DNA from: DATJHM01 sp035493895
GTDB lineage: Bacteria > Chloroflexota > Ktedonobacteria > Ktedonobacterales > Ktedonobacteraceae
Length of the DNA stretch: 64,000 nucleotides
Direction of reading: 5' to 3'
Assembly (NCBI GenBank): GCA_035493895.1
Contig: DATJHM010000147.1
Location: 1 to 64,000 of the forward strand
Position numbers and translations under genes: made by a program. The notes beneath the pieces are model-generated. The model did no database searches, had not been told where the DNA came from, and saw only the letters and a list, made by a program, of their open reading frames with translations. The number at the start of each line of letters is the position of its first letter. The stretch's first letter is position 1. Positions 25,311-34,393 of this stretch are shown piece by piece.

Positions 25311-25344
25311 GATGCGCCCCCATGCTTCAGCATGGGGGCGCATC
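25311..25344 (+). terminator. Hairpin after groEL
   Basis: 15-bp perfect stem (25311-25325 with 25330-25344), loop TTCA, followed by GTATAT rather than a T-run. Terminator or 3'-end stabiliser of the groESL mRNA. Confidence 0.7.
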
Positions 25345-25357
25345 GTATATCCCCAGG

Positions 25358-25402
25358 CCAGTAGGGACGCCATGGAGGCACGGAATGGCGTCCGGGAACT
25401 CG
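25358..25402 (+). repeat. GTAG-hairpin repeat (family A), copy 3
   Basis: Identical for 38 bp to the copy at 15790, continuing with GGGAACTCGCACGATCC as in the 16460 copy. Confidence 0.85.
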
Positions 25403-25479
25403 CACGATCCTTCTGCGCCTACACGATCGCGTTCGTCCGACGCCCCCGGAGCAGACAAGCAGCGAAGAATACGCATCAG

Positions 25480-25712
25480 CCGAAGAATGGATGAGCTATT
25501 GGAGATGGCCGGTGGGGCACGCGGGCAGGAACAAACCCATTGTGAGCCTTTGGTGACAGTAGTGGCACAGTTCCGCTGCGGCTCCACCGTGCCACTACTG
25601 ATCCATTGACGAGGTGAGGGAGTTTGCTGGCAAGGGCGTAACCATGGTCCAAACCCTCGAAGAATGGCTAAGGTAGGGACCGCGCTTCATGCCGGTCCAC
25701 GGCCCCCACCGG
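25480..25712. repeat. Composite of family B and C GTAG hairpins
   Basis: Left, reversed: GGATGAG..., then GGCCGGTGGGG (25507-25517), matching the left arm at 11165-11187. Centre: a 12-bp inverted pair CAGTAGTGGCAC/GTGCCACTACTG (25557-25600), family C. Right: GTAG at 25673, stem GGACCG/CGGTCC, ending CCCCACCGG (25704-25712). The ordering mirrors the 11165-11334 pair, with family C in the centre. It occupies the groEL to peptidase gap; no gene is seen. Confidence 0.75.
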
Positions 25713-25727
25713 CTATCTTGAATGTAC

Positions 25728-27209
25728 TTACCCGTTTCTTTGCCAGGTAACGCTAAAATTCGAGCCGGAGCTGTCCAGTCCCGAAGTGGAGGCGGTCGCG
25801 TTCGCCGCAATCATCTGATATTGCGATAATTGAGGATAAGTGCCAATCGGTGTATTATCTGCCTGACAGGACATATTGACGCGGCCAAAGTTTGCGAGAT
25901 CGGTAATGTTGTGCTGCGAGTTTGCGTGGATCAGCGTCGGCGCTTCGGTAATACACTCTGCGACTGCGGCATTGCTGGCGCTACCTGGTCGGCTTACTGA
26001 GAACGACCAGCCTTGCTGGGCATCGTGCATCGTGAGCTGAAATTGTCCATTCTGATAGGCGACTCTGGCTGAGATTGTGTCTCCCGGCTGAACGGAGTGC
26101 GCAATCGTTTGTGCGGTTGCCGGAAATAATTCCCAATCTGCCCCATAGGACGCCTTGCCGTTCTGGCAGGAGGCCAGGGCTGCTACCTGTGCAATGGTGT
26201 TGTGCTGTGACTGGTTGCCCGTCAGGCCAGTCCAGAAGGCTACTTCCGATGTCTCCCCCGGGGAACAGGTGACGGCTGGCATATTCCAACTGCTTTCAAC
26301 GCTGGAAAAATTGCTCCCTCCTGCCTGTCGTGCTACGTAGCCCGCATAGTTGCTGCTGACGGCTGCGCTGCTGGCGCGCACGGAGCCGTAGCGCTGTCCA
26401 TCTGGATTGACAATGTGCTCGTGTGTGCTGGTAATGATTTCAAAGCCGAGCGTTGTCTTGTCGCCTGAAAGTCCTGCACTGGCAAGATTCCAGGTGCAGG
26501 AATAAGTTGTGCCCGTTGGCTTCGTTGCGCTACAGATGGGAATCGGAGCTTTACCTGCGACCGTTGCTGTAAATAGTACCTGTTGTATGAGACCCGGTTG
26601 GCTGAATGCCTGCATCGAAAGCACTGTTTTCTTCCCTCGCAAGAGAAAATTATTTGTGGGATATTGCCAGAGCCCTTCGGCACCCCCCTGCGGTACTGTG
26701 ATGACTTTGACCTCGTAGGCCCCAGTTCCTGCGTTCGTTGCGCCGAGGGGAGTGTTAACGCCGAGGAAGAGCGTTCCTCCTTGCCGGGCTGTAAAGTGCG
26801 TCTCAGAAGGTACGCTGCTTGCCTGACCAAATAGACCAATGCTGAAGAGCAGAGCGTGGCATGGAAGAGCTGGCTCAGGCAGCATCTGCGAAGGGCATGC
26901 CTGAGATAAAGGATTTGCGGCGGCAGATTGATCCGCGCCCCGCGCCGAGGCAATCCCTATATTCTGAATGATTACTTCTTCCCCGGGGACGATTCCTATA
27001 CCAGTATTCGAAGCGCTCTGTTGCACATCGAACACATTCGCCAGATCGTGTAAATGTTGCGTGATGGGCAACGAAAAAGTATGTATAGAGGCATTCGTTT
27101 TTGGAGACGCAGAGGTGGGCACGTTCCCACAACCGGCTAAAAGGGTCAGTAATACCAACAAAAGAGGCAAAATAATAAAAATACGATAAGATAGGGTATT
27201 ACGACTCAT
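25728..27209 (-). CDS. Lipoprotein with peptidase G1 (glutamic peptidase)-like domain
   Basis: 493 residues. A signal peptide with lipobox LLAGC (Cys at about residue 25) anchors it outside the membrane. Residues 40-290 form a low-homology beta-rich region. Residues 305-490 match the eqolisin (G1) fold: SSNYAGYVARQ, SSWNMPAV, TSEVAFWTGLTG, TIAQVAALASCQ (the Gln position), YGADWELFPA, VQPGDTISARV and AECITEAPT (the Glu position). Fungal enzymes of this fold use a Gln/Glu dyad and are active in acid. The ATG at 27209 is preceded by GGAGG; an in-frame extension to 27287 would spoil the signal peptide. Confidence 0.75.
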   Translation of the reverse strand: MSRNTLSYRIFIILPLLLVLLTLLAGCGNVPTSASPKTNASIHTFSLPITQHLHDLANVFDVQQSASNTGIGIVPGEEVIIQNIGIASARGADQSAAANPLSQACPSQMLPEPALPCHALLFSIGLFGQASSVPSETHFTARQGGTLFLGVNTPLGATNAGTGAYEVKVITVPQGGAEGLWQYPTNNFLLRGKKTVLSMQAFSQPGLIQQVLFTATVAGKAPIPICSATKPTGTTYSCTWNLASAGLSGDKTTLGFEIITSTHEHIVNPDGQRYGSVRASSAAVSSNYAGYVARQAGGSNFSSVESSWNMPAVTCSPGETSEVAFWTGLTGNQSQHNTIAQVAALASCQNGKASYGADWELFPATAQTIAHSVQPGDTISARVAYQNGQFQLTMHDAQQGWSFSVSRPGSASNAAVAECITEAPTLIHANSQHNITDLANFGRVNMSCQADNTPIGTYPQLSQYQMIAANATASTSGLDSSGSNFSVTWQRNG

Positions 27210-27503
27210 GCGTCCATCCTCCACTTTTCCAGGCGAATGAGCAGCATGTTGCGCGTTTTTCCTGACATCTGCCCATAGCAATGACAATTAGGGTTTCTTT
27301 CTGACTAGTATAGCATAGATGAAAATCTATCTTTGTGCGGGAATACAAAAATACCTGCCGAATATGTTTCTCTATAAGATAGAATTTCTTCCCAATATCA
27401 TATATCTGATCGAGTAGAATGTGTAGGGGGGATCGCAGGGCAATTGGTAGAGCAGATATGCTATCGAGGGCGCTATTTCGCGGGACGAGGGGGGGACATA
27501 CGT

Positions 27504-27526
27504 GGAGGCATCTGCTAGATGCCTCC
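27504..27526. terminator. Hairpin downstream of the zinc-ribbon gene
   Basis: GGAGGCATCT and AGATGCCTCC pair perfectly around GCT. It lies 13 bp beyond the stop of the leftward gene; the T-run (TTTTTT at 27532) is on the plus-strand side. The rest of the 27210-27539 gap holds only a partial tRNA-like D-arm and no gene. Confidence 0.5.
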
Positions 27527-27539
27527 TGCGACTTTTTTC

Positions 27540-28463
27540 CTATTTGATGAATTGCAGTGATTGAAGTATAGGTTGCATATACTTGGTCATGGCTTCGCTG
27601 TAGTAAATCTGGGGCGTAAAATAAAAGATACTGTAGTACGATTTGTTATGTTGCGTAGATAGCATGGTCAGGTGGTATGTATCGCCGTTAGAAACCTGGA
27701 ATGCTTCCTCTTGCTGTGACCATGTTGTGCCACTGATTGTCGGCTGAGCGTTGGTACTACTAATAGGTTGTATCGTACTGATGCTCAGTTGTTGGACCAG
27801 CGCTTGAAGCATATTCTGGTTGACATCATTGGGGCTCTGAAATTGACTTGATATAGTATCAGCCAGGTGCACAACCTGGAATGTCATATTCAAAGGCTGG
27901 TGAGGATGTATGTCGAGCGATGTGCTGGATGAAGTTTTGTATATCTGCTCGGCATCCCAGTTATTGGGATATTGCAGTAACATATTGAGATCGTTGTCAC
28001 TAATCTTTCTGCTTGAAGTTGGCGTTGGTAGCTGATTGGCCGCTGGTGTTGCCTGAGGAGTGGGCTGCTGCTGTTGTTGTGTGGTGGGAACCGATCCCTT
28101 GCTCGTGCTGGGAGTTCCGCTGCTTATCTGGCCTCGGGCAAAAAGCGTGCCCATGGTGAGGGCCGCTCCCAGAATTGGCACAAGCAGCGCCAGACCTATC
28201 ATCATCAGCACGCTGGCGGTAGAGCGTTTCGGCTGAGATGAGGCTTTAAACTCTACTACGCCCGGTTGAGCTATACTGGTGACTTTGGGTGTGAGGGTGG
28301 GAGCCGATGTCGGCCACGGCGGCGTACCAGCAGGAAGATATGAAAATGAACCTGACTGATGTTGAGATGACGCACTTGGAGTCGCGCTTGGGAAATTTTG
28401 TCCGCATTGAAAGCAATAGGTAGCTGAATCAGGAAGCTCAGCGGAGCAGCGAGAACACTTCAT
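27540..28463 (-). CDS. Zinc-ribbon, single-pass membrane protein with PsbP-like outer domain
   Basis: 307 residues. The zinc ribbon MKCSRCSAELPDSATYCFQCGQ (two CxxC) lies in the cytoplasm. A Pro/Ser-rich linker, a membrane helix (VLMMIGLALLVPILGAALTMGTLF, about 85-108) and a Gln/Thr/Pro linker with a QQQQQ run follow. The 140-residue extracytoplasmic domain (LLQYPNNWDAEQIYK ... DTYHLTMLSTQHNKSYYSIFYF) resembles PsbP/DUF1795-type domains. Common architecture in this phylum; function unknown. It starts 14 bp after the stop of the gene at 28477. Confidence 0.7.
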   Translation of the reverse strand: MKCSRCSAELPDSATYCFQCGQNFPSATPSASSQHQSGSFSYLPAGTPPWPTSAPTLTPKVTSIAQPGVVEFKASSQPKRSTASVLMMIGLALLVPILGAALTMGTLFARGQISSGTPSTSKGSVPTTQQQQQPTPQATPAANQLPTPTSSRKISDNDLNMLLQYPNNWDAEQIYKTSSSTSLDIHPHQPLNMTFQVVHLADTISSQFQSPNDVNQNMLQALVQQLSISTIQPISSTNAQPTISGTTWSQQEEAFQVSNGDTYHLTMLSTQHNKSYYSIFYFTPQIYYSEAMTKYMQPILQSLQFIK

Positions 28464-28476
28464 AGGTCACTCCCCA

Positions 28477-28734
28477 TTAAGTTGGTATTTGGATCAAACG
28501 ACAATCAAAGCGTACAACGCCACTACGCCGGTCGGTAATAGCTCGTATCACTTCAAGTGTAACTGCTTCACCAATAGCGTTAGGGATGTCCTCTACATCT
28601 AAAATACGACATTCAAAGTGACGTTCAGGATCAGCGGCATCGGCAATAATACAACGAACGTAGGGACGTTCCTCTCCTTGAAAGCTGGCTTTTAAGCCCG
28701 GCTCTTTTTCCAGGAGGATACCTGCTCTCGTCAT
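28477..28734 (-). CDS. Small conserved-looking hypothetical protein
   Basis: 85 residues from the ATG at 28734 (MTRAGILLEKEPGLKASFQGEERPYVRCIIAD), which has GGGAG upstream; a longer in-frame version to 28788 lacks one. Predicted beta-rich and charged (HFECRILDVEDIPNAIGEAVTLEVIRAITD), with no membrane helix. No family recognised. It is probably co-transcribed with the downstream zinc-ribbon gene. Confidence 0.55.
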   Translation of the reverse strand: MTRAGILLEKEPGLKASFQGEERPYVRCIIADAADPERHFECRILDVEDIPNAIGEAVTLEVIRAITDRRSGVVRFDCRLIQIPT

Positions 28735-28897
28735 CTCTTGCTCCCGCCTATTTTTTATGGTGCTATCATAAGGCACAACATATGGCACAATATATATATT
28801 ATAATGGAACTATAGAGAAGAGTGTGCAAAATGTCAACCTCTTTGAAACTATTTACCAGAAATTGCGTACTTTGCCACTCTGCCTGGCGTTTTCGTA

Positions 28898-29914
28898 TTA
28901 TTCGCCCGCCTGTTTAGTCGCTCGCATGACCTCAGGATTAATGAGGTTAGGCGGCTGTATTCCTCGAATATGTGCTGCGATATTCCTCGCTGCCATAAGG
29001 GCCATATTCGTACGTGTTTGTTGGGAGGCGCTACCAATATGTGGCACCAGCACAACCTGTTCCATACGTAACAGCGCCTCCTCAACCAGCGGCTCACGCT
29101 CAAAGACATCCAGACCTGCCCCTGCAATTTGACCAGCTTGTAGCGCCTGTGCCAGTGCCTGTTCATCTACAACTGCGCCTCGGGCTGTATTAATCAAAAT
29201 TGCGGTAGGCTTCATCAGGGCAAGTGTCTGTGCGTTGATCAGATGATGCGTCTCCGGTGTGTAGGGCGTGTGCAGACTGATAAAATCTGCCCGCTGTAGC
29301 ACTTCGTTGAAGCTGGCGTAGGTGAGATGGTACTTCTCTTCCTCTTCGCGCGCAAGACGATGACGGTTATAATAGAGCACCTGCATATCGAAGCCATGCG
29401 CACGCTGCGCCATGCTCTGACCAATTCGTCCTGCTCCAATGATACCAAGCGTGCTATGATGCACTTCCGCTCCACAAAAGAGCGACGGACCCCAGCCTGT
29501 GAATTTCCCGGCTCGTAGATACCGTTCTGCCTCTCCAATACGACGGGCCGTCGCTAATAATAGCGCAAAGGCCAGATCTGCCGTTGTCTCATCGAGAATA
29601 CCTGGCGTATTGGTGACGCCAATACCAAGGCGTGAAGCCGTGTTCACATCAATATTATTAAAACCAACCGCCATTGTTGCTACGAGCTTGAGGCGCGGAG
29701 TCGCGTTTGCGCAGGCTTCAAGCAGGCGCGCATCGATGGTGTCGGTGACCAGGCAATAGAGATAATCATGGCCGGGAGCGCGTTGCAGCAACTCCCCCGC
29801 AGACCAGATCAGATTGTCTTGCTGATTGGCATCGAGTGTGCCCACTTCTTCCAGAATCTCATAGGCTGCCTGGGGCACTTTTTGCGTAACAAAAATATGC
29901 GGACGTTGACTCAT
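28898..29914 (-). CDS. D-2-hydroxyacid dehydrogenase (glyoxylate/hydroxypyruvate reductase type)
   Basis: NAD(P)-dependent reduction of a 2-oxoacid, most like GyaR glyoxylate reductases. 338 residues. The dinucleotide motif is LGIIGAGRIGQSMAQRAHGF. The catalytic Arg is in INTARGAVVDE, the Glu in GLDVFEREP and the His in VPHIGSAS. The substrate-domain segment MAVGFNNIDVNTASRLGIGVTNTPGILDETTADLAFALLL is a strong family marker. The ATG at 29914 opens MSQRPHIFVTQKVP. The 33-bp gap to the glycosyltransferase suggests co-transcription. Confidence 0.95.
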   Translation of the reverse strand: MSQRPHIFVTQKVPQAAYEILEEVGTLDANQQDNLIWSAGELLQRAPGHDYLYCLVTDTIDARLLEACANATPRLKLVATMAVGFNNIDVNTASRLGIGVTNTPGILDETTADLAFALLLATARRIGEAERYLRAGKFTGWGPSLFCGAEVHHSTLGIIGAGRIGQSMAQRAHGFDMQVLYYNRHRLAREEEEKYHLTYASFNEVLQRADFISLHTPYTPETHHLINAQTLALMKPTAILINTARGAVVDEQALAQALQAGQIAGAGLDVFEREPLVEEALLRMEQVVLVPHIGSASQQTRTNMALMAARNIAAHIRGIQPPNLINPEVMRATKQAGE

Positions 29915-29946
29915 AAAGCCTCTGTTCTGCTCTTTCTTCTCGTGTG

Positions 29947-30708
29947 CTAGTGTTGCACCTGGGTCGCACTGGTCTGGCTTGTCTCGCTTGCGGATGCCTC
30001 CTCGGCGATCGACGGCTCGAACTTCTTAAAGCGTCGGCGCAATAACATGGCGAGCGCGGGCCAGCCATCCTTCCAGGGCGAAAGCTTCTTTTCCACACGC
30101 GGCGCGTAGTCGATGGGCACCTCAAAAATTTTATATCCAGCTTGCAGAATGCATGAGGTGATTTCTGGCTCGATCTCGAAGCGTCTCCCTTCCATCGGTA
30201 ACGCACGCGCTATGGATGCCGGGAGCATTTTGTAGCAGGTCTCCATGTCGTGGATACGGCTCCCATAGAGCAGATTCGTGACCAGCGTCAGAAAACGGTT
30301 ACCCCAGCGCGTCAAAAATTTCTGCGCCTTGAGATCACGATAACCGTAGACTGCTATTTTTTTATGTCCAGCTGCATGGGCTTCTTCATATTTACGAACC
30401 AGACGAGGAAGATCCTGGGGATCGTATTCCATATCGGCGTCCTGGATCGTGACGATATCACCTGTGACCAGACCAAAGCCTGTGCGCAGACCTACCCCCT
30501 TGCCTCGATTCCGTTCGTGGCGAATGTAATGATAGGTGCTGAATGGCTCTTTCTGGCGAAGCTCTTGCAAAATCTGCCAGGTGCGGTCGGTTGAAGCATC
30601 ATCCACTACAATAACTTCTAGATCAAGTGGAACCCTGGCGAGTAATGCAAGAACCGTTGCCACTGTTTTTTCTTCATTGTAGACAGGGACAATGACGGAA
30701 ATACGCAT
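29947..30708 (-). CDS. Family 2 glycosyltransferase (DPM1-like)
   Basis: 253 residues from the ATG at 30708 (MRISVIVPVYNEEKTVATVLALL), preceded by GAGG; an extension to 30804 is unlikely. GT-A features are VIVVDDASTDRTW and the DAD metal motif in TIQDADMEYDPQDL. RGKGVGLRTGF and the TNLLYGSRIHDMETCYKMLP segment are characteristic of polyprenyl-phosphate mannosyl/glucosyltransferases. It lacks the C-terminal membrane helices of GtrB types. It probably transfers a sugar to a lipid carrier or glycan. The flippase-like gene at 32341 is nearby on the same strand. Confidence 0.92.
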   Translation of the reverse strand: MRISVIVPVYNEEKTVATVLALLARVPLDLEVIVVDDASTDRTWQILQELRQKEPFSTYHYIRHERNRGKGVGLRTGFGLVTGDIVTIQDADMEYDPQDLPRLVRKYEEAHAAGHKKIAVYGYRDLKAQKFLTRWGNRFLTLVTNLLYGSRIHDMETCYKMLPASIARALPMEGRRFEIEPEITSCILQAGYKIFEVPIDYAPRVEKKLSPWKDGWPALAMLLRRRFKKFEPSIAEEASASETSQTSATQVQH

Positions 30709-30808
30709 AAAATAAGACCTCGCTTCTCTGAGAGAAAGATTTTGAACAAGATTTCTTGAATACACCATACTACACGAACGAGCGAATACGCGGTATGGCA
30801 ACAATTAT

Positions 30809-32209
30809 CTATTCCCATACCTGTATAGTCCCATCCGTCAGCGCGACGATGAGTTGCCTGCGCGCAAAATGCAATGCGCTGATCTGCCAGGGATGATAGA
30901 GCTTTTGCATGATCTGCCCCGTTGCAATTGACCAGAGATCGATCACCCCTTCGTTGACCTCACTATCTTCACGGGCAATTGCCAGCCATTCCCCATCCGG
31001 CGAAATTGCCAGGCGCGAACTACTTCCCATTGTGCCGCTGCCAAATTCTGTGTAGGTCCCTGCCTGTGTGTCGCAAACCAGGATGTTGTTCCCTTTAGAA
31101 ACAAACGCCAGGATGCGGGTGTCTGGCGTAATTGCATAGGGCGGCGTACAATCGGCACAGCGCCCCAATAAGATGGATGTGGTGATTTGTGGCCGCAATC
31201 GCCCGCCCAGCCGGGCCCGGCTGCTTAAATTCCAGGTACGCACGATGACCATCTCCTGCGCTTCATCTCGCACATGCGCGCAGGAGAGCGTGACCAGCGT
31301 TCTCTGATCTTGCGATAGCGCACGCAGACGAATTGCCCAGAATTGACGCTTTTCAATACTTTCTTCTGTACAGACCAGCGGCTCGTTGACGTTGTTCACT
31401 GTCTCCTGCGGCAAGGAGAGCGCGTGCGTTACAATATCGCTCCCCCGTACTCCCAGTGCTCGCGGACCACGTGTATCCTCCCGTAAAAGCGGGAGCGCCA
31501 TTCGTATCGTACGCTGACCGTCTGCTTGCACATGCAGTGTGGCGTCAAGAGAATAATGGGCTGAGACTGCGCGCTCGGTCAGGCCATAGCTCCAGAGACG
31601 GGTACCGTGATAGGCGTCCCACACATGCAGGTGGAGACGTCCCCAACCAGCCAGGAGCGTGCCTGCCTCGGAGAAGCGCAATTCGCGCAACGATTCAATG
31701 GTAAACGACGGATCTGCGGCAAATTGTATCGGCTCGGCGATACTCTCTGTGTTCAGCCTCCAGATCTTCCCCACGCTATCTAATGAGCCTGCCGCAATCA
31801 TGAGCCCCCCCACGGTCTGCACGCTGTTCAGCGTCGTGATCACTCCCAACGAACTCTGTAGAGAAGGACCGGCTCGCAAGGGACCCTTTGAGCTAAAGAT
31901 GTTCAGGCCTGAGAATTCGATGTCTTCGTGGGGATCAAAGTCGTGTGGGCGAGGACGCATGCGGGCGCGGACTGCTCCACCACGCAGGTCGATGATGCCG
32001 CCGATAACCGTGTCATAACTCTGGCGTTTCTCGGGATCACTTAAAACTGCGTAGGCGCGATTGATGCGTTTCATCTGGGTCGCACCATCGGGACCCGCGA
32101 GATCAGGATGAAAGCGTCGCGCCAGTTGACGGTACGCTCGTTTCAGCGTATCTGTATCTGCGTCCATCGTTACGCCAAGCGTCGCGTAGTAGTTTTCGGG
32201 TGTATCCAT
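30809..32209 (-). CDS. DnaJ-domain protein with WD40-like beta-propeller
   Basis: 466 residues from MDTPENYY at 32209. Residues 1-70 are a J-domain (ATLGVTMDADTDTLKRAYRQLARRFHPDLAGPDG ... YAVLSDPEKRQSYD) with the HPD motif needed to stimulate DnaK. The remaining 370 residues contain repeated GxxDSxGKIWRL- and LAISPDGEWLAIAREDSEVN-type blades ending IQVWE, so a WD40/quinoprotein-like propeller. It probably brings Hsp70 to a partner bound by the propeller. The start is not certain, since no clear ribosome site precedes either 32209 or 32251. An extension to 32437 would overlap the flippase gene. Confidence 0.85.
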   Translation of the reverse strand: MDTPENYYATLGVTMDADTDTLKRAYRQLARRFHPDLAGPDGATQMKRINRAYAVLSDPEKRQSYDTVIGGIIDLRGGAVRARMRPRPHDFDPHEDIEFSGLNIFSSKGPLRAGPSLQSSLGVITTLNSVQTVGGLMIAAGSLDSVGKIWRLNTESIAEPIQFAADPSFTIESLRELRFSEAGTLLAGWGRLHLHVWDAYHGTRLWSYGLTERAVSAHYSLDATLHVQADGQRTIRMALPLLREDTRGPRALGVRGSDIVTHALSLPQETVNNVNEPLVCTEESIEKRQFWAIRLRALSQDQRTLVTLSCAHVRDEAQEMVIVRTWNLSSRARLGGRLRPQITTSILLGRCADCTPPYAITPDTRILAFVSKGNNILVCDTQAGTYTEFGSGTMGSSSRLAISPDGEWLAIAREDSEVNEGVIDLWSIATGQIMQKLYHPWQISALHFARRQLIVALTDGTIQVWE

Positions 32210-32340
32210 AAGGTCGAGCCATACCACATTCGTAAAAAGATAAGTGTGCATAGGTATTGTACGACACGCAAGCACGGCGCATGCAAGTGATAGGTCAGAA
32301 CTACTAACATACTCTGTTATTCGTCGCGTCTCTGTGTTCT

Positions 32341-33792
32341 TTATTTCTTGCCTTCCTGCTTTTGCAAAATGCTGGAGAGCGTTATCCCGAGCGTCTGTAG
32401 CGAAATCAGGCCAATGGCTCCGATCAGGATGGCACATACTGGATGGACCAGGATCGCCATCGCATTTACTTTGACTTTATTGAAGCCCAGGAGCGTTGTA
32501 AAAACGATTGCTTTTGCTCCCTCGTTGGTGCCGAGACCCGCAGGCGGCGTTGGCAGTATGGCAAACAGGGTATAGACGGCATATCCGAACGTGGCAAGGC
32601 CAAAGTTCATACTCAATTGTACGGCCTGAAAGCCTTCCCAGGCGAAAATGCCTTCGCAGGTCACTGCTAATCCGGTCAGGAAGATCGCCGGGATGAATGA
32701 GGCAGGATTGCTTGCTCCGGCCAGCAACGAATCTACAAAGCCCATTGCAAATCCTTCGATTTTTCCACCAAGCTTTTTAGGGAGTAATCTCAGGAAAAAG
32801 TTGATTAGCGCGATTGCTGCACTACGCTTCCATGCGGCCAATCCCACCACCACTACGAGGCCGATGAGTATGCCCCCAACCAGGGCGAGTATCAGCCAGA
32901 GCGAGATATTGTCCATTGGCATGCCAGGAATAAATGGCATGATCGCGATAATAAAAAGGACTGGCATCAGGTCGAGCGCTTTGTCTATGGCGACGGTTGG
33001 CAAGGACTGGCTGATCGGTACATTTGCCACGCGCTTCAATATCACGCTCTTGGCAAGCTCTCCTCCTTGCACTGGCAGCAAGAAGTTGATAAATACGCCA
33101 ATCCAGTAAATACGCACGACTTTAAAGACGCTGATTTTCTCCACGCGGTTCAAGAAAATTGTCCAGCGTATCCCGCGAAATGTGAAGGCGGCTACGAATG
33201 CCAGACCCGCAAGACAGATATGCAAGATGTCCGCCGGGGTTGTCAGGCTACTTTCAATGACGGCCGTTGTCGCTTTGAAGTCAATTAAACGGCTCATCAG
33301 ATAGATAATGGCGACACCTACTGCCAGCCCGATCGCTCCTCGCGCGGCTGGCGTGTTCAGAATCGCTTTCCATTTCGGCTGCGGTTTGGCACTGACGGCC
33401 GGGATTGATCCTGTAACGGCTTTTTTGATATCTATCGCTGGCATTTGGGATGATGCTGATATGGAGCGCATCACTCCACTTAACTGCATCAATTGCATGG
33501 TATTGATGTTGCTCAGATCGAAGTTATCATCTAACTGGCCATCTAATTCTCTATAATCTTCCGGTGAGAGCGTGAGGGCCGCTCTGCTTTTTCTGAGCGC
33601 TTCTGGATCGGAGAATAACGGCAATCGTTTCGTCGGTAGCTTTGCGATGTCTACTTCTGCCTGCCCGGCACTACCGAAGCTTCTCTCTCTGAATGTTGGT
33701 TCGTCAAATGATGGTGGATGGTGTTTGACTAGTCGTATCGGACGATTGGCTTGACGCGTGGGAAAATATGCTCCTGGCTTTTCTTGTTTCAT
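32341..33792 (-). CDS. Lysylphosphatidylglycerol synthase/UPF0104-type membrane protein (flippase-like)
   Basis: 483 residues. The first 130 are soluble and basic with no recognised domain. Thereafter about eight membrane helices of the LPG_synthase_TM/UPF0104 family, with the hallmark FLLPVQGGELAKSVILKRVANVPISQSLPTVAIDKALDLMP and PPAGLGTNEGAKAIVF. Members act as lipid or glycolipid flippases or aminoacyl-lipid synthases; the lysyl-transferring C-terminal domain is absent. Position near a polyprenyl-type glycosyltransferase supports a lipid-linked sugar role (inference). Confidence 0.85.
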   Translation of the reverse strand: MKQEKPGAYFPTRQANRPIRLVKHHPPSFDEPTFRERSFGSAGQAEVDIAKLPTKRLPLFSDPEALRKSRAALTLSPEDYRELDGQLDDNFDLSNINTMQLMQLSGVMRSISASSQMPAIDIKKAVTGSIPAVSAKPQPKWKAILNTPAARGAIGLAVGVAIIYLMSRLIDFKATTAVIESSLTTPADILHICLAGLAFVAAFTFRGIRWTIFLNRVEKISVFKVVRIYWIGVFINFLLPVQGGELAKSVILKRVANVPISQSLPTVAIDKALDLMPVLFIIAIMPFIPGMPMDNISLWLILALVGGILIGLVVVVGLAAWKRSAAIALINFFLRLLPKKLGGKIEGFAMGFVDSLLAGASNPASFIPAIFLTGLAVTCEGIFAWEGFQAVQLSMNFGLATFGYAVYTLFAILPTPPAGLGTNEGAKAIVFTTLLGFNKVKVNAMAILVHPVCAILIGAIGLISLQTLGITLSSILQKQEGKK

Positions 33793-34393
33793 GTAGTCCT
33801 CGCAAAGTCTCGCTTCGTGAAAAATAACTTATTTATAAATGTGTATTTACAATGTGTATCTATCAAGCTGAATAATCAAATGTACGCTGTTTGGTCTGCA
33901 TGATTGAGCGAAATACAACTGCGATGATGAAATAGCTAACACATACATATATGACCAAAGCACTATCAATCTTACATGTCTCGATTCGGCTAAAAATCCC
34001 CTGCCCGGCTAAATTTCTCTTGAATTCTTTGTGTGGCATAGAAAAAATCGTACTTTATGATATCCAGCGATATTCAGCAAAAACTGGCTGTTGGCATGGC
34101 TGCAATAAAAATGAACCAGCAATGGAGCAATTTTTATCCTTCCATTTGATCGAGAGGAATCTCTCGCCTGTATGGTACCACGATTGAAAACAAATCGTGT
34201 GTCACACACGGTAATAAGGGAAATAAGTACCAGCCTTAGATTATTATTTCTCTCTTTTCTCGAAATAAAATTATGTAACAGCGCTTTTTAGGCGCTTTTA
34301 GCCACTACCGCATATGTCTCGGGCCTGTAGCTCTCTCTCTCCGGAATGTCGTACAATAGCCAGGGTGATACTGTGTTATGACCGGAGAGGAGA
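33793..34393. other. 601-bp intergenic region between divergent genes
   Basis: AT-rich, holding the promoters of the flippase-like and DUF255 genes. A direct repeat AATGTGTAT...AATGTGTAT occurs near 33840-33860, and TACAAT near 34350 could be a -10 box for the rightward gene. A 78-codon open frame (33951) has no ribosome site or recognisable domain and is not called. Nothing else seen. Confidence 0.5.

Noticed and set aside
27425..27470. tRNA-like D-arm (GGGCAATTGGTAGAGCA) in the gap before the zinc-ribbon gene's 3' side
   Set aside because: No matching acceptor stem, anticodon arm or TTCGA T-arm nearby; at best a tRNA fragment.
33951..34187. 78-codon frame in the gap before the DUF255 gene
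   Set aside because: Irregular composition, no ribosome site, no recognisable fold.
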